NCBI GenBank assembly: GCA_963693085.1
Contig: OY856411.1
Coordinates: 63,658,001 to 63,722,000, forward strand
DNA: 64,000 bases
From: Alisma plantago-aquatica
Lineage: Eukaryota > Streptophyta > Magnoliopsida > Alismatales > Alismataceae
Direction of reading: 5' to 3'
The notes beneath the pieces are model-generated. The model made no database searches, was not told the DNA's origin, and was given only the letters and a program-made list of their open reading frames with translations. Of the stretch, positions 34,476 to 45,696 are shown in pieces. Within the stretch, counting starts at the first letter, position 1; every line of letters starts with the position of its first letter. A program made the translations under genes and the position numbers.

Positions 34476-36986
34476 TCATATTACATTTGGACAAGTGTGT
34501 CTATTATGGCCCCTTCTGCCACACTTATGACAATGATATGTATATTGATTTGGATCAACATCCATAGTTGAATGCCTTCTTTTTTTCTTTGGTCTTCCAA
34601 CGTTCCTTCGTTTCCTTGGGGGTAATAAGGGATAAATACCTCTGCTTTCATCAAATTGAGGCCAATACCTCTTGTCGGGAATACCACAAAATTCAGTTCT
34701 ATATGTGTTTAAATAAGCATCATTTGTGAAATATGGGCTCACAAGTGCATTAGTATCATAATTGACAGATCTTGCAACTACCCAAACATGAGAACATGGA
34801 AAATGCCATTGTTGTGAAAAACCACAACTGCATTCACTTGTACTATTTGGACGCACTATGACTTGAAATCTATGTCTGTCTATGTCATCAACAATCCATT
34901 CATCATTGTTCATGCGGATGTTTACTGCTAGTTTTTCTGCATCCTGTGATACATAAAATAGTTTATCATGAAACCTAAAGGGCCATTTATGTCCCTTTTG
35001 TGCACGACCATATGCTTCGTTACGCCTCTCCAACCACATTGTAACAGAGCGATAGTATGTGGCAACAATTAGTGCCTGTATTGGTAAATCTCTAATACCT
35101 TTTCAGACTCCATTTAACCCTTCAACATTATTGCTAATCAATGACCCATACATGTAACCTCTGTCATATGTGAGAGACCACTGTAATGGATTTTGCGCTA
35201 TCAAATACTCCTTAGCTGCTGCTTCTATGGTTTCTATTTCAACCATTAGACGATCAAATTCATGTGTATCATTTGTGGATCCCACCTTCCACAAAAGTTC
35301 CTTCAACTCCTGTGACTTGAACTTTTGATGGAAGTTCTCATGAAGATGTCAAAGACAATAACGATGTTGAGCCAAGTTAAATTGTGACCTAAGTACTGGA
35401 AAAATTCCACTCATTTGATCAGAAATAATACATAGATCTATATGACGTGGAATGATTGGAATATAAGTTTGTAGAGAACCAAAGAACCACTCCCATGAGT
35501 CCTTATTTTCTGCCTCGACAATAGCAAAAGCAAGTGAAAATAAACCATTATCAGCATCTATGTCACATGCAATTAGAAGTGTGCCAAAATATTTTCCTGT
35601 TAGAAATGTGCCATCAGCAGTAAGAACAGGTTTGCAATAGGTCCAACCCCTCACAGCTGGACCAAATGCCCAGAACACCTACTTGAATGTACGCGTGCTT
35701 TCAGTTTGAAGGGTATAATCATCCACAAGGAGAGAATATATAGTTCTTGGAATATATTGTGACAGAGAAATCAGGAACAACAACAAAGTATGATATGATG
35801 ATTTCCAATCTCCAAATGTTTTACAGACAACCTTCCTCCTAACTAAAAATGCCTTCTTGTAAGATATATGGAGCCTTAGTTCAACATTCATCTTGTCACG
35901 AATTTCTCGTTTGGACATATCCAATCGTGATACTAGGATTGGCATTATCATACGAGCAATATAAGATGATGTGACTTGGCAAGGGTCCTGATTCAGAACA
36001 GTTAGATGACAATTGTGGCTTGTACTATAATATTTTACCTTCTACATGCCACCTGCTCTTTTGGACTGGCAAGCGGTCAAACTCCAAGGACATCGTTGGT
36101 CATGGATACAAACAAATTTAAGATGATGATTATTTGAGCGTTGTGTACGATATTGGACATTCTTTTATACCGACCATTTTTGGATCGTCTCAACCATTAC
36201 AACTTTGGATGCAAATAAAGTACCCTCATATATTTTAGTGCTGGAAGGGTTGTAATTGAGATAGAATTCCTGACAAAAATCTTCCACCCATTCTTCATCT
36301 TGAAAAGCTTTATAGTTGGTATCAATGTGTTCGTGTCGGGGCCATTGTTTATCAAATATAGATGGAACGAAACTCAATGTTGTAATAGAGTAAGGGAATG
36401 GATGTTCATGCTCATCATCAGTTTCAGTCAATGACTCATCATCATAATCACTATTATTGTCACCTTCCTGATCACTATCATTATCACCTTCATGATGACT
36501 ATTATCATCACCTTCTTATTCAATATTTTGTTCTCCCTCCTCAACCTCAACACCAATATTCTCAATAGTAGGATTTTGAGATAATTCAGGTGGTTGATTC
36601 CATTCAACAGTTATAGTACTGCTACATGGTTGGGATTCAAATTGATTCAACAGACTAATGAAACTAGAATGTTGGTGGAAAGATGTTTTTTCAAGAAACA
36701 CATCAATATAGGCATCAGATGAAAGTGAGAACAAGGTTTTGTATGCATCATCATCATCAACTTGTATGAGCATATGATCTTCTCCTGGGAAAAGATAGGA
36801 TATATTGATAGAGAAGTGGTTGAGATTGATGTCAAGTATTGTATGGATATATGATTTTAGTTTGGATAGGGTATTGATAAGTGAAATATTTATGGGTCTA
36901 ACAGATCGAATAGAATAAGACTCAACAGAGAAAAATTGACCATTATATCAAAGCTTGACAATTCGTGAATGTGAACTAGATGTCAT
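34476..36986 (-). pseudogene. MuDR-family transposase, full length but with in-frame stops
   Basis: One reading frame runs from MTSSSHSRIVKL to HKCGRRGHNRHTCPNVI. In order: an N-terminal block with YNGQFFS; an acidic Asp/Glu region (about 36400-36530); the MuDR plant transposase domain (KNVQYRTQRSNNHHLKFVC, CPWSLTACQSK); the segment SYKKAFLVRRK and FGDWKSSYHTL; the MULE catalytic domain starting VFWAFGP, with VLTADGTFLTGKYFG and LCIISDQMSGI (Asp residues of the DDE triad) and AQHRYCL; a SWIM zinc finger (CSCGFSQQWHFPCSH); and a C-terminal CCHC knuckle (CHKCGRRGHNRHTC). Seven in-frame stops interrupt it (near 36950, 36516, 36165, 36050, 35679, 35349, 35103), with no frameshift. About 836 codons, normal for the family. 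Confidence 0.92.
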
Positions 36987-37624
36987 GTTCCTATCATTGT
37001 AAAACAATATTTCAGATTTTAAACAGTAATTTAACTTTGGAACAATAATTAATATTGTAGAACATGAATTAATATTTTATAGCATGAATCAATATTTTTG
37101 AACATTGACATCATTTTTAGAAGAGTAGTCAAGATTTTAGAACAATAATTTTGAATTTGAAAATAAATTTGAAACAATATTTTTTCTATAACATTAACAA
37201 TCTAGAACAATAATTTTAGAATTTAGAACAATAAATTTTTAAACAATAATTAACCTTCAAGTGTCATTTTCTATAAGATTATTTTAGTAATGTGGAATTA
37301 AATAGTAGTAATACAATTATTTCATTTTTAATATTGCAAAGTAATTTTAGGTCCAATTTTTTTAATCTAAAAATATAGTAGAAAAAATACCTCAAATGGC
37401 AAGATCTCCCTTGTCAATCAGAATACCCAAGAAGAGAAAGAAGAGAAGTAGAATCCTGGCCAGACAGTGAAAGAAGAAGAATATAGCTCCAAGATCGCCT
37501 GAAATCAGCTCCAAGATTGTCCGAAATCAGCTCTAAGAAATAGAAATTTGAGCATGAGCAATGAGAGTAGAGAAGAAGTTCAGGAATGGTGTGGGTTTGG
37601 GGGCTGATCTCGTCTTCTTTATAT

Positions 37625-38039
37625 AGGAGAGTAATGTGTTCCCGTTGGGGACGCATTGCTCCCACGTGGCAACGCCCGCGGCCCGTAACGGCTATGTTGC
37701 AACGGTCGGGGGAGCAATGCGTCCCCAGCCGTGACGCATTGCCCCAAACTAACCATTGGGACGTCTTGGGACGGGATGCATTGGTCCCACCGCAGGACAA
37801 TTCGTCCCGCTTCAGGACGTATTGGTCCCACAGAAGGGCAATACGTCCCAGATGATGACGCATTGCTCTGTAGTGGGATCAATGTGTCCTGCTTCGAGAC
37901 GCATTGTTCTGTCGCAGAATGTGTCCTGCTTCGGGATGCATTGTAATACTTCTTGAAACGAGACGCATTGTTCTTAAGTTCAAGAAAGTACTATGGGAAT
38001 TAAAATTGGCAAACTTGCCATATTGGTTTTTTTTTGTGC
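37625..38039. repeat. Right terminal inverted repeat with palindromic subterminal array
   Basis: The mirror of the left end. From 37630 to about 37965 it is built of the same AATGCGTCCC / GGGACGCATTG half-sites with variable centres, for example GGGACGCATTGCTCCC, GGAGCAATGCGTCCC, TGACGCATTGCCCC and GAGACGCATTG. The outer 75 bp are the unique TIR. The short ORFs here on both strands are repeat artefacts. Confidence 0.88.
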
Positions 38040-38323
38040 GATATTGTTTATCTGGTCCATCTTGTAGTAAACGAGATAGACAGAAGTCGGGAACTTTATA
38101 ATCATCTTTCCATTACGAAACATGAGCCAAAGACCCAAACCAGTGTACAAGACAAGGAACGACGGCGTGCCGCGATGAGACATTTTCCGTCTGTTTGCCC
38201 CGCTGCAGGAAGGATGCCCGATTCGCGCGCGCGTTGTGGCTATGGAGGAGAAAGGACCAGGCTGATCCAGATTTCACCCAGAGGAGCAGATCCGGAAGCA
38301 AGAGCCGCCCGCTGTAGCGATCA
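38040..38323 (-). other. Probable 3' untranslated region of the Ole e 1-type gene
   Basis: Lies between the stop codon at 38324 and the MULE end at 38039. GC rises from the MULE edge toward the gene. No clear polyadenylation signal was fixed, so the transcript may end inside or just before the transposon. Confidence 0.4.
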
Positions 38324-39551
38324 TCATGTCGTGCACGGAGCCAGGTCGCACGCTCCGCCGCCGTAGGACGGTTCTCCTTCGTTGGCCCTCCGGAACCGCA
38401 GCGCGGCGGCGAGAGCATCTTGTGGCGAGTCCGTCAGCAGCGCCCAGTTGGTTCGGCCGACGACGTCGAGAGTTGGGAAGTAGAAGGTCGGGCTGCCGTA
38501 CGAGTTGAGCAGCGCGGCCGTGGCTTCTCTGAGGAGAGCCTTGTAAGGGTCCCCGCGACCCTGGAGAGCCTCTGCGAGGGTCAGGTCAGTGCCGTACCTC
38601 GCGGCTGCGACGGGGCCGAAGGCTAATGTGACGGAGGTGTCCGGGGTCAGCACGCGCCAGTGGCAGAGGAACTCCGGGAGCATCCATTTGCTGGGAGTGC
38701 ATTAGAAAAAACATGCTTAGCAGGAACCATGAAAGTGGATAAACAGACGGAGCTAGAAGGAACTTGACGGCGGGCGTATATGAGTACGTACCTGTGCGGA
38801 CATGCCGTTGCTTTAGGGGCTGGCGGCACGGAACCGACGGGCGCCCTCGGAGGCGGAGGCAGTAACGGAGCAGTAGCAGCCCTCGGCACTGGCGCCGGTG
38901 GATTTAAGAACCTCGGGATCTGCGGCGGCTGCACAGGGCCGCCATTGCCTGTCCCAGTCTGTGGACAGAACCCGGCTGGCTGGTCAGGCATGGACAGCAA
39001 CGGGTCGACGACGTACATCTCCATACCGAACATCCCGAACAGTGGACGGACGGCCTGCACTGGCCCCGTCCCTGATCCGCATTCCGGCGGGGCCTGGACG
39101 ACCTGAGCGTAGCATCGGGTCATGTCGCCGCCGTTGCCGCCTTGGAAACGGAGACCGTAGGCTCCGAGCCAGGTTGAGGTGGCTTCCTGGTACGCGGCGA
39201 GCTGGCCGGTTGGGGACATGCAGCCAACCGCCACCTTGACACCTGCAGCAAGTCAGTAGAAGAAAGGTAGAGTGGATGAGGGAGGTACGGCTGGTCGGTT
39301 TGAAAGTCTGCGTGTATGAAGCTTTTGGTGGCTGTTTGGGTGCATGTCTGTTTGAGATACCTACCGTCGAGCGGATAGTCGAAGAAGCTGCGCTCCCCGT
39401 CGCGGCACTGGTCGCAGAAGACACTGCCAGTGACGATCGCGTCAGCGGCGACTCTGCAGGCGAGCAGGAAGGACAACGGGACCATGACTGCGACGAGAGG
39501 TTGGACCACCGCGATGGCCCATGATGAAGGTACCGTTGAACGCGTAGCCAT
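38324..39551 (-). CDS. Pollen Ole e 1-like / proline-rich secreted protein, three exons
   Basis: Exons 39551-39365, 39242-38792 and 38690-38324; both introns (122 and 101 bp) are GT-AG and the phases fit, giving 334 residues. The ATG at 39551 has a good context (ATCCATGGC). Residues 1-36 form a hydrophobic signal peptide. An Ole e 1-like domain follows (about 37-160) with the hallmark TGSVFCDQCRDG at 41-52, the SFFDYPLDG turn and Cys 46, 49, 70, 106 and 117. A Pro-rich linker spans about 164-207. The conserved C-terminal domain (209-334) starts ACPHSKWMLPEFLCHWRV and includes AARYGTDLTLAEALQG and LREATAALLNSYGSP. This domain order is typical of plant Ole e 1/extensin-like cell-wall proteins. 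Role: a secreted wall or matrix protein, exact function unknown. No stops or shifts; GC-rich, unlike everything around it. Confidence 0.93.
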
Positions 39552-39660
39552 GGATCTGTTTTCCAAGAGTACAGGACCGAATCGGCAGAGAGCTCGTGCA
39601 CCTACAGGGTTATATCATATGCTCGACCTTACGGTGGTCGGTGGCGCTCTCAATACCAAA

Positions 39661-39669
39661 CATAAATAG
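39661..39669 (-). promoter_or_regulatory. Candidate TATA box of the Ole e 1-type gene
   Basis: On minus the sequence is CTATTTATG, about 110 bp before the start codon, in a stretch otherwise of mixed composition. Position and motif fit a plant core promoter. No other AT-rich box lies between it and the ATG. Confidence 0.6.
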
Positions 39670-39783
39670 GCGTCCCGTCCCGCTCACCAACCTCCCACCT
39701 CACGAAGCCAACATTTACCACGCCGCTCTGTGCCGCATTAGTTACCGCTCGCATTGAATGCACCTCTCTTCTTAGGCCGACGG

Positions 39784-39794
39784 CATGCATGCAT
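39784..39794. promoter_or_regulatory. RY-type CATGCATGCAT motif
   Basis: Contains the self-complementary core CATGCATG, about 235 bp upstream of the start codon. CATGCA elements bind plant B3 factors in seed-expressed promoters. Whether it acts here is unknown. Confidence 0.45.
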
Positions 39795-40099
39795 ATTCTT
39801 ACCAGTTTCCGCTTTCGTTTAGGTCAGTCATGCTGCCTTCTCAGGCACGTCAATGGCAGCAGCGAGTAATGTGGTAATGAACAGGTGTGGTGTCAAGCAA
39901 ACATCCTATGGCCAGAGATTTCAACCTTGTGGTCCTGCGATGCTGAGGACGATCATCCACCCACTAAAACTGTACCCCTTTTACTACCCAACCGAGTACC
40001 GGACGTCGTTGATGATGGTTCGTAGAAAGATGGCTAAAAATCCAAGTAGAATACTTTTTATTTTTTGTGATTTTGATAACTAACTTGGCATGATTTGTA
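39795..40099. other. Upstream flank of the gene, no further feature
   Basis: Falls from mixed to AT-rich composition. A 76-codon plus-strand ORF (39853-40083) has no recognised motif and is taken as chance. Confidence 0.4.
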
Positions 40100-40590
40100 A
40101 TTTACTTGTTTGGAGGAGCAATGTGTCTTCTTTGGGAACACATTACTCCAACTGGGGCCAATGTGGATAAGGATGCATTAACGCCACTGCGAGAGTTGAT
40201 TGTTGTCTCCATAAGGTGGTTGAAATCAGCCTTTTCCCCATGTCATTCTCTTATTTCTTCAACTTCTCCTTCACTTCCAAGAGTTTGTGAGGTGCTATAG
40301 CCTCTGATATTTTGTACAAGGAGTTCTCGGTTGATTGCGACAACAATATTATGAATTTCTTATCTACAATTGGTGGCATCATCTTTTCTTCATTTGACAA
40401 GCTGCTTCTTTTCTCTTCCATTCATCCAGTGATCTACTTGTCTTCTATTCTGTACTCTAAATTTCTTCTATGCGAGGAAGTTCTCTCCGCTCCGGTTATG
40501 TTCTTTTCAATTTTCCAGTGTTATCATCAAGTTGGAGCAACTATCCAAGATAGCTATCAAGAAATTTATAGTCATTACAATTTTTAGTTG
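40060..40590. mobile_element. Fragment related to the MULE terminal region
   Basis: GGAGCAATGTGTCTTC, GGGAACACATTACTCC, GGGGCCAATGTGGA and GATGCATTAACGCC repeat the GGGACGCATTG-type half-sites of the MULE ends. Downstream, TGAAATCAGCC and a TTCTTC/TCTCTTCC-rich stretch recall, in opposite orientation, the block next to the right TIR (GAAATCAGCTCC, 37500-37560). It is a single degraded end; no partner end or coding sequence is seen. Confidence 0.6.
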
Positions 40591-40599
40591 TCATTTCAC

Positions 40600-42530
40600 T
40601 AAGCAATGAACCAAGTGTGTCAGTGAATGTAATGAGAAGCATGTTCAGGAAGTTTATAGATCAATCAATTATAGTCTTATAGATGATATGTATCAATTAT
40701 ATCCTTGATACATATGAACCTAGATATATTGAAGGGTAAATGGGTCCAGAAAGAGTGTACTAAGTATGTGATGTTCATAACAATATACTTAACAAACACC
40801 TCTTCTTGTTATCCTCACTAAAGGTGAACCAAAGAGGCACGTGCAACTATCCAATATTTTCAAGAGTAGATTTATAATAAATTATGAATAATTATTAATA
40901 ATTTCAAACCATGGTATTATTTACAGAATTCGGAAAGCAAAGACCTCCTCTAAGGAGTTCCTTAACTTTTGAAAATGGAAAACTAGCTATTTACGAAATG
41001 AACTAGATAAATCTTCAATTTGTCTTCAACTTAACATCTTGTGGATTTTCCCTCTTGGAGTCCATAAATTCTTTCTTCAGATATGTGGCTAACTTAAAAC
41101 ATCGACAAACAAAACACAGGTCAACATAAACCTATGTTGCATTTGTGGGTGCAACCAAAAATACATGCATATAATATTAACAACATATATATATAAGTAT
41201 AAGATTAAACAATGGCAAGTAATTAACTAATTGATTCCATCTCATGTTTCCAAACTATGAGCATTCCATGTCGTCTGGAGTTCAACTCCTTTCTCCAACA
41301 CTAGACTTTATGGAGTTAGCCCGAGCAATAGATTCCATCTTGATTGTCCCAACAATGGGATTTCTTCACCTTGTCGGATTACTTTGGTCACTCTCTCAGT
41401 GATCAGATCTTATATTATGTGAGTGTCCTTGGATAAGCATTACGATATTTTTTGTCAGCTACAAGTATTCTCTTGACTATATAAATTTTAAGTATTAAAT
41501 CAACCAAGGCAATTTTGCATAAAGATGTACTTTCAAGTAAACTCTATGAATCTTCAAAAAATCAGTGCAGTTAAGGGTCATCAAATAGCAAGACTTGGAC
41601 AAGACTAGATAGCCAATTATCAACATGTGCATGAAGCTAACATTAAGTGTCACATGTGTGCCACACATAGTAAAAAAAATGTTTCACATCATACTTTGAG
41701 TTATAATGCATAAAGTTACTGATATTGAGGGTCAGTATAGAGTTTTAGTCATTATTGATCAATTTCACATATATATTAAGGATCTAACAATAACCTATAC
41801 ATCCTTAATGACATTCATGATACATTGGTGTCACTAGGTGTCATAGTCAAATAACATACTTTAATACACATAAATCATACATTAATCAGTTCATCAATAT
41901 GAAATACATATCACTTTTTCTCTAATACATACCTAATTAAATCACCTAATGACTTAGTATGTGAATCAAATCATTATTGTGTAATATGTCCCACCTTGAT
42001 CACTAAAATACATATAATGACTTCAATATGGATAAGTAGTAATTGATTCACATAAAAGTGCATAATCAATCATAAGAACTGAATAAATATGAGAAAATGA
42101 TTAATGATGACATTAATGTGAATAAGAACATTAATGTGACAATGTGACAATGTTAAATATATATATATATATATATAAGTGATTAATGTGACATTATTTG
42201 GATTACTTGTAACAAGTTGGATAAAATGTCTTAATTCATGCAAAACAATTTGTTATAATTCAATATCTTGATAACATAGACTAAATCCAATTTCTAAGGA
42301 TAATAATAAAGTATATTGATAATTGAGTAAACTCTAATTGAGCTAAAACTCATAATGATAAATAAGAAATATATATGGTTTCAAGCATAATAATGAAATA
42401 TAACTCTTTTGGAAACAAAGTAAATATGACATGACACAATTAAAAGAATAATAATGATAATGTGCTATCCTAATGAATATAATTCTAATAAGCCAAAAAT
42501 TTTAACAAGAAATCACATAATTGGAACCTT
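40600..42530. other. AT-rich stretch without a recognised gene
   Basis: Probably decayed gypsy interior, since a pol 3' end follows on the plus strand. No motif can be read in it. It includes a short (TA)n at about 42153-42177. Confidence 0.45.
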
Positions 42531-42539
42531 TAGGTGATC

Positions 42540-42730
42540 CATGAGAACCTGACCTATGTGGAGTTACTCGAGAAGATTCTGAACTCCAAAGTTAAGAAGT
42601 TGAAAAACAAGGAGTTCAAGTTGGTAAAGGTTTTGGTGGAAGTTTAATGGATTCAACTCGAGAGTTTAGTGGTGAGATTTTTCTTACTCACCCTTCTCAC
42701 TTTGCTTTATATTTCAAGGACAAAATACTC
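42540..42730 (+). pseudogene. Ty3/gypsy pol 3' end (chromodomain-like tail)
   Basis: Plus-strand reading gives LTYVELLEKILNSKVKKLKN then KEFKLVKVLV, followed by a frame change and remnants of the WE-type block. This fits the end of gypsy integrase, where P.KIL....K.LRNK.I..VKV.W precedes TWE. Family membership follows from this order and from the polypurine tract and LTR directly after it. Confidence 0.75.
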
Positions 42731-42743
42731 TTTAAGGGTGGAG
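42731..42743 (+). other. Polypurine tract before the family-A LTR
   Basis: TTTAAGGGTGGAG directly precedes the LTR start TGTTATAACA. This is the plus-strand priming site expected just outside a 3' LTR. Confidence 0.75.
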
Positions 42744-45653
42744 TGTTATAACATACTAAAAATTTGACATATTCTCTTTTTGGTCCTTTCCCAATATTTC
42801 TGTATCATTTCTATCCTTTTTTGCCTTGATTCTTAAATTGTGGAATTTATAGTGGTTTGGTGAACATTTGTTCAATAATTATACCAATGGAAGGGTTTAT
42901 GCACAAATACCTCAATGAAATCTTATTTAAGGATAAAAAATGCAAAATCACCAATTTAGTAGAACAATGGTTTATTAATTTGTGCTAGAAGTGCAAGGTC
43001 CTAAACCTTAATTAATGTATTTAATAAGATTAATTACCATAATTAAGTGCTCTAAACCTTAATCTAAAATTTTTATGTGATTTTAAAACATAAAATGAGC
43101 CTAAGTTTCACATTTGGTTCGATTTGGATGTTGTTTGTGCAAGTTATGCAATTTTAGGTACATTCTGGACTTTTATGTAATTTACCCAATTGGGAGGTTT
43201 TCATTGTAAATTATCACCTGAATTTCAATCCTTAGAAATTTTCTTACCATTCTCGAGATTTTGAACCATGGGGCACCTGGTTGCACCTTGGTTTGAAGAT
43301 GTTTCTCTCCAAGGGCATTATAACGATTACCCACTTTATAAATGAGCTTATTTTTAAAAGCTATCAACTAATGGGGTTATTTCTTTGTTTGGAGGATGGT
43401 GGGGATGGCCTAGAAGCCTCCATGGGATTTTAGGACCGACCTTGGATATACAAGAAGTCTCTATGAGCTGTCCTCTTGCATGGCCATGAAGCCCTAGCCT
43501 AAGGACGAATGAAAAGTCCCATAGACACCTCATGCTTGCCCCCATCTTTATAAAGCCATGCCTACCCCTTCCCACCTTTGAATCAAAGAAACAATCCTCT
43601 CCTTATATTTTCTCTATATTAGAGAATAATTCCTTCTATGTTTGTCCATGAAGTTTCTATCCCAAGGTAAAAGAGGGTGCCTACCTTGGTGAAGAAGGCT
43701 CCTTGGGTTCCAAAGTTCTCTATTTAGGATTTCTTAAGCTCTTCCTTGGTGATTTTAACCAAAACTAGTAAGTATCCTTCTTTCCTTCCCTATTTTCATG
43801 CTTTTAGTATTCCTCCTACATGGTAAAATTCCCCCTAGAACCCTAAAACATATCATCTCCATGCTCTTTTTGCTAGAGTTTGCACCTCTAAAGTGGGGAA
43901 GGTGATCTTTGCTCAAGAAAGGAGCTTGGCTTGGAGCAACCAGACCTTCTAATCTTGGGATCCTTTCTGTTTGGACCTTCTTACCTTCCTAGAGGCAAGT
44001 TTTGTTAACCCCCTTCTCATATATTACTTACTACATGCTTAAAACTCATACTTCTATGTTTAAAATCGATGATCTCCATCTCTTTTTACCATGTTCTTCT
44101 ATGGTTTTGGTTTCTTGTTGTTTTACCTTCTCTAGAAGCTCTAGTTTGGTTACCTATGCAACTTCAAACCTGATCTTGGGTCAAATGGTGTTCTCTCTCT
44201 CTCTCTCTGTTCACATATCTCAATTGGTTTGATGATGTGGTAATTTCCTATTAGTCAATATTGAAAAATTCATATCTTCCAATTCACTTATCCAAATTTG
44301 ATAAATAAATATGCTTTGGAATTGGAAAATTAGTCAATATCTAATAAAAATATTTTCAAGGTCTGCTTTTATTGTTTGATAAAGGGTGATTTTTGTAAAA
44401 TGATTTTGATGCATAAAATCCATAAAAATTACATCTTAATCATCATAACTCTAGAATTAACATAAAAATATGTTTTATTTATCAAGAAAACCTAATAAGT
44501 TCATTGGTGATATTTTCAAAAGATAGATATGAATTTTTCTAAAAAAATCTGAAATTAGGGTTTCTATACATTAATGTGCACTGTGTACTCTAATACATGT
44601 TAATACATTAAAAATAGACAAAGTGGAACTTGGACTCAATTAAAGTGGTGAAAGTTAGTAATTGATATCAGTAAGAGAGGTATGTGCATTCCTTACACCC
44701 TATGTTGGGATAATTGCATCCAAACCCTATATTTCCCTAATGAGACTTAAATGAACACTAAATTTTTTATTCTTGAATCCTAATGTTGTTCATGCCTCAA
44801 ATCAGATTATAGTTTCTTCTTGTTTGGGTCTTATACCCCACTGCCATTCTTATTGAATATTATGACTACTCTCGCCATGACTACTTTTCTAGCATGTAGA
44901 TTTATGTTCTATTTAATTTAAAATAGTGGTACTTATGTACAACCACCCACAAAGGGCATGTATTTAATCACCCAGGGGAATGTTTTTATTCTCCCCTATA
45001 TAATTGTGTAGGTGACTGTGAGTGTCTTATTCTCCGCTCACCTATAGATTAGAGGTCTGGTAGGCGCCTCAACCCTACTTATTTAGGTAGACATAATTAT
45101 CTTACATGCAAATCCTTTTTAATATAATTGTTTATGGCAAGTTTCTTTTGAATATAGCCTCATACTCTTGTTCTGTTCATCTTATGATGAAATATTAGTC
45201 TTTACTTTCATGTTATTTCCTTATCTTTTGTTCTTGTTCATTATTTGACACGCACCTTGTATTTATCTCTCTTGCTGGGTGATTTTCCAACCACCTAGGT
45301 TTAGATCGAGGTGTTGAACATGACCAAGGAGAACATAGCTTCCAACATGGACCTAGCTCTTGGAGATGTTTCTTTGAGACAGATTTGAATTAGTTTAGAC
45401 TTCCCTCTACTTATATCCTTATGTTGTATCATACATGTAAACCCTTATGGGAGATTATGATATACTTTTATAATCTTTTGTGAAAACTGAATTTAGTCAT
45501 TTGTTTAATTTCACTGCTACACATTAGTCTTTTACATACCATTATAATAAATTTGGAAAATTTATACCTATTCCAACATACCTTTGAATGTGTTTGGAAT
45601 GGATGTTAATTATTCAATTTTTTTAGTAGGGAGTGGATCCCACTCCTTACAAC
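42744..45653 (+). mobile_element. Gypsy family-A 3' LTR, plus copy (2.9 kb)
   Basis: Starts TGTTATAACATAC after the polypurine tract and ends CTCCTTACAAC, lacking only the final A of CA. From about 43130 to the end it is an inverted copy of 16042-18570, with long near-identical runs. The first 390 bp are not shared. It joins directly, without spacer, to the internal 3' end of another gypsy family at 45654, so one element was inserted into or recombined with the other there. Confidence 0.82.
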
Positions 45654-45696
45654 TTGATTCAATTTTGGGGACAAATTTTCTTTTAGGTGGGGAGGA
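45654..45696 (+). mobile_element. Internal 3' end and polypurine tract of gypsy family B
   Basis: Forty-three bases matching 54431-54473: TTGATTC(A/T)ATTTTGGG ... GGTGGGGAGGA. It is the tail of an internal region in front of an LTR. Confidence 0.75.

Larger units (their letters stand above)
30678..38039 (-). mobile_element. Mutator-like element (MULE) carrying transposase and a plant-mobile-domain gene
   Basis: The left end GGCAAAAAAACCAAAATGG and the reverse-complemented right end AAAAAAACCAATATGG continue into a matching inverted stretch (GGCCATTTTAATTCCCA versus TGCCAATTTTAATTCCCA, then TTCTTGAACTTAA on both sides). Both then run into arrays of palindromic repeats. Between the ends lie a MuDR-family transposase frame (36986-34476) and a PMD-family gene (33622-31452), both on minus. 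Long TIRs plus a MuDR transposase define a MULE. A clean 9-bp target duplication was not found, so the outermost few bases may be off. Both genes are broken, so this copy cannot move itself. Confidence 0.88.

Noticed and set aside
37414..37956. ORFs of up to 149 codons in the right MULE end
   Set aside because: They cross the palindromic terminal array in several overlapping frames and both strands; repeat artefacts.
38326..39669. Plus-strand ORFs of up to 113 codons over the Ole e 1-type gene
   Set aside because: They are antisense to three spliced, conserved exons; the high GC content lowers the number of stops on the other strand. No motif is seen.
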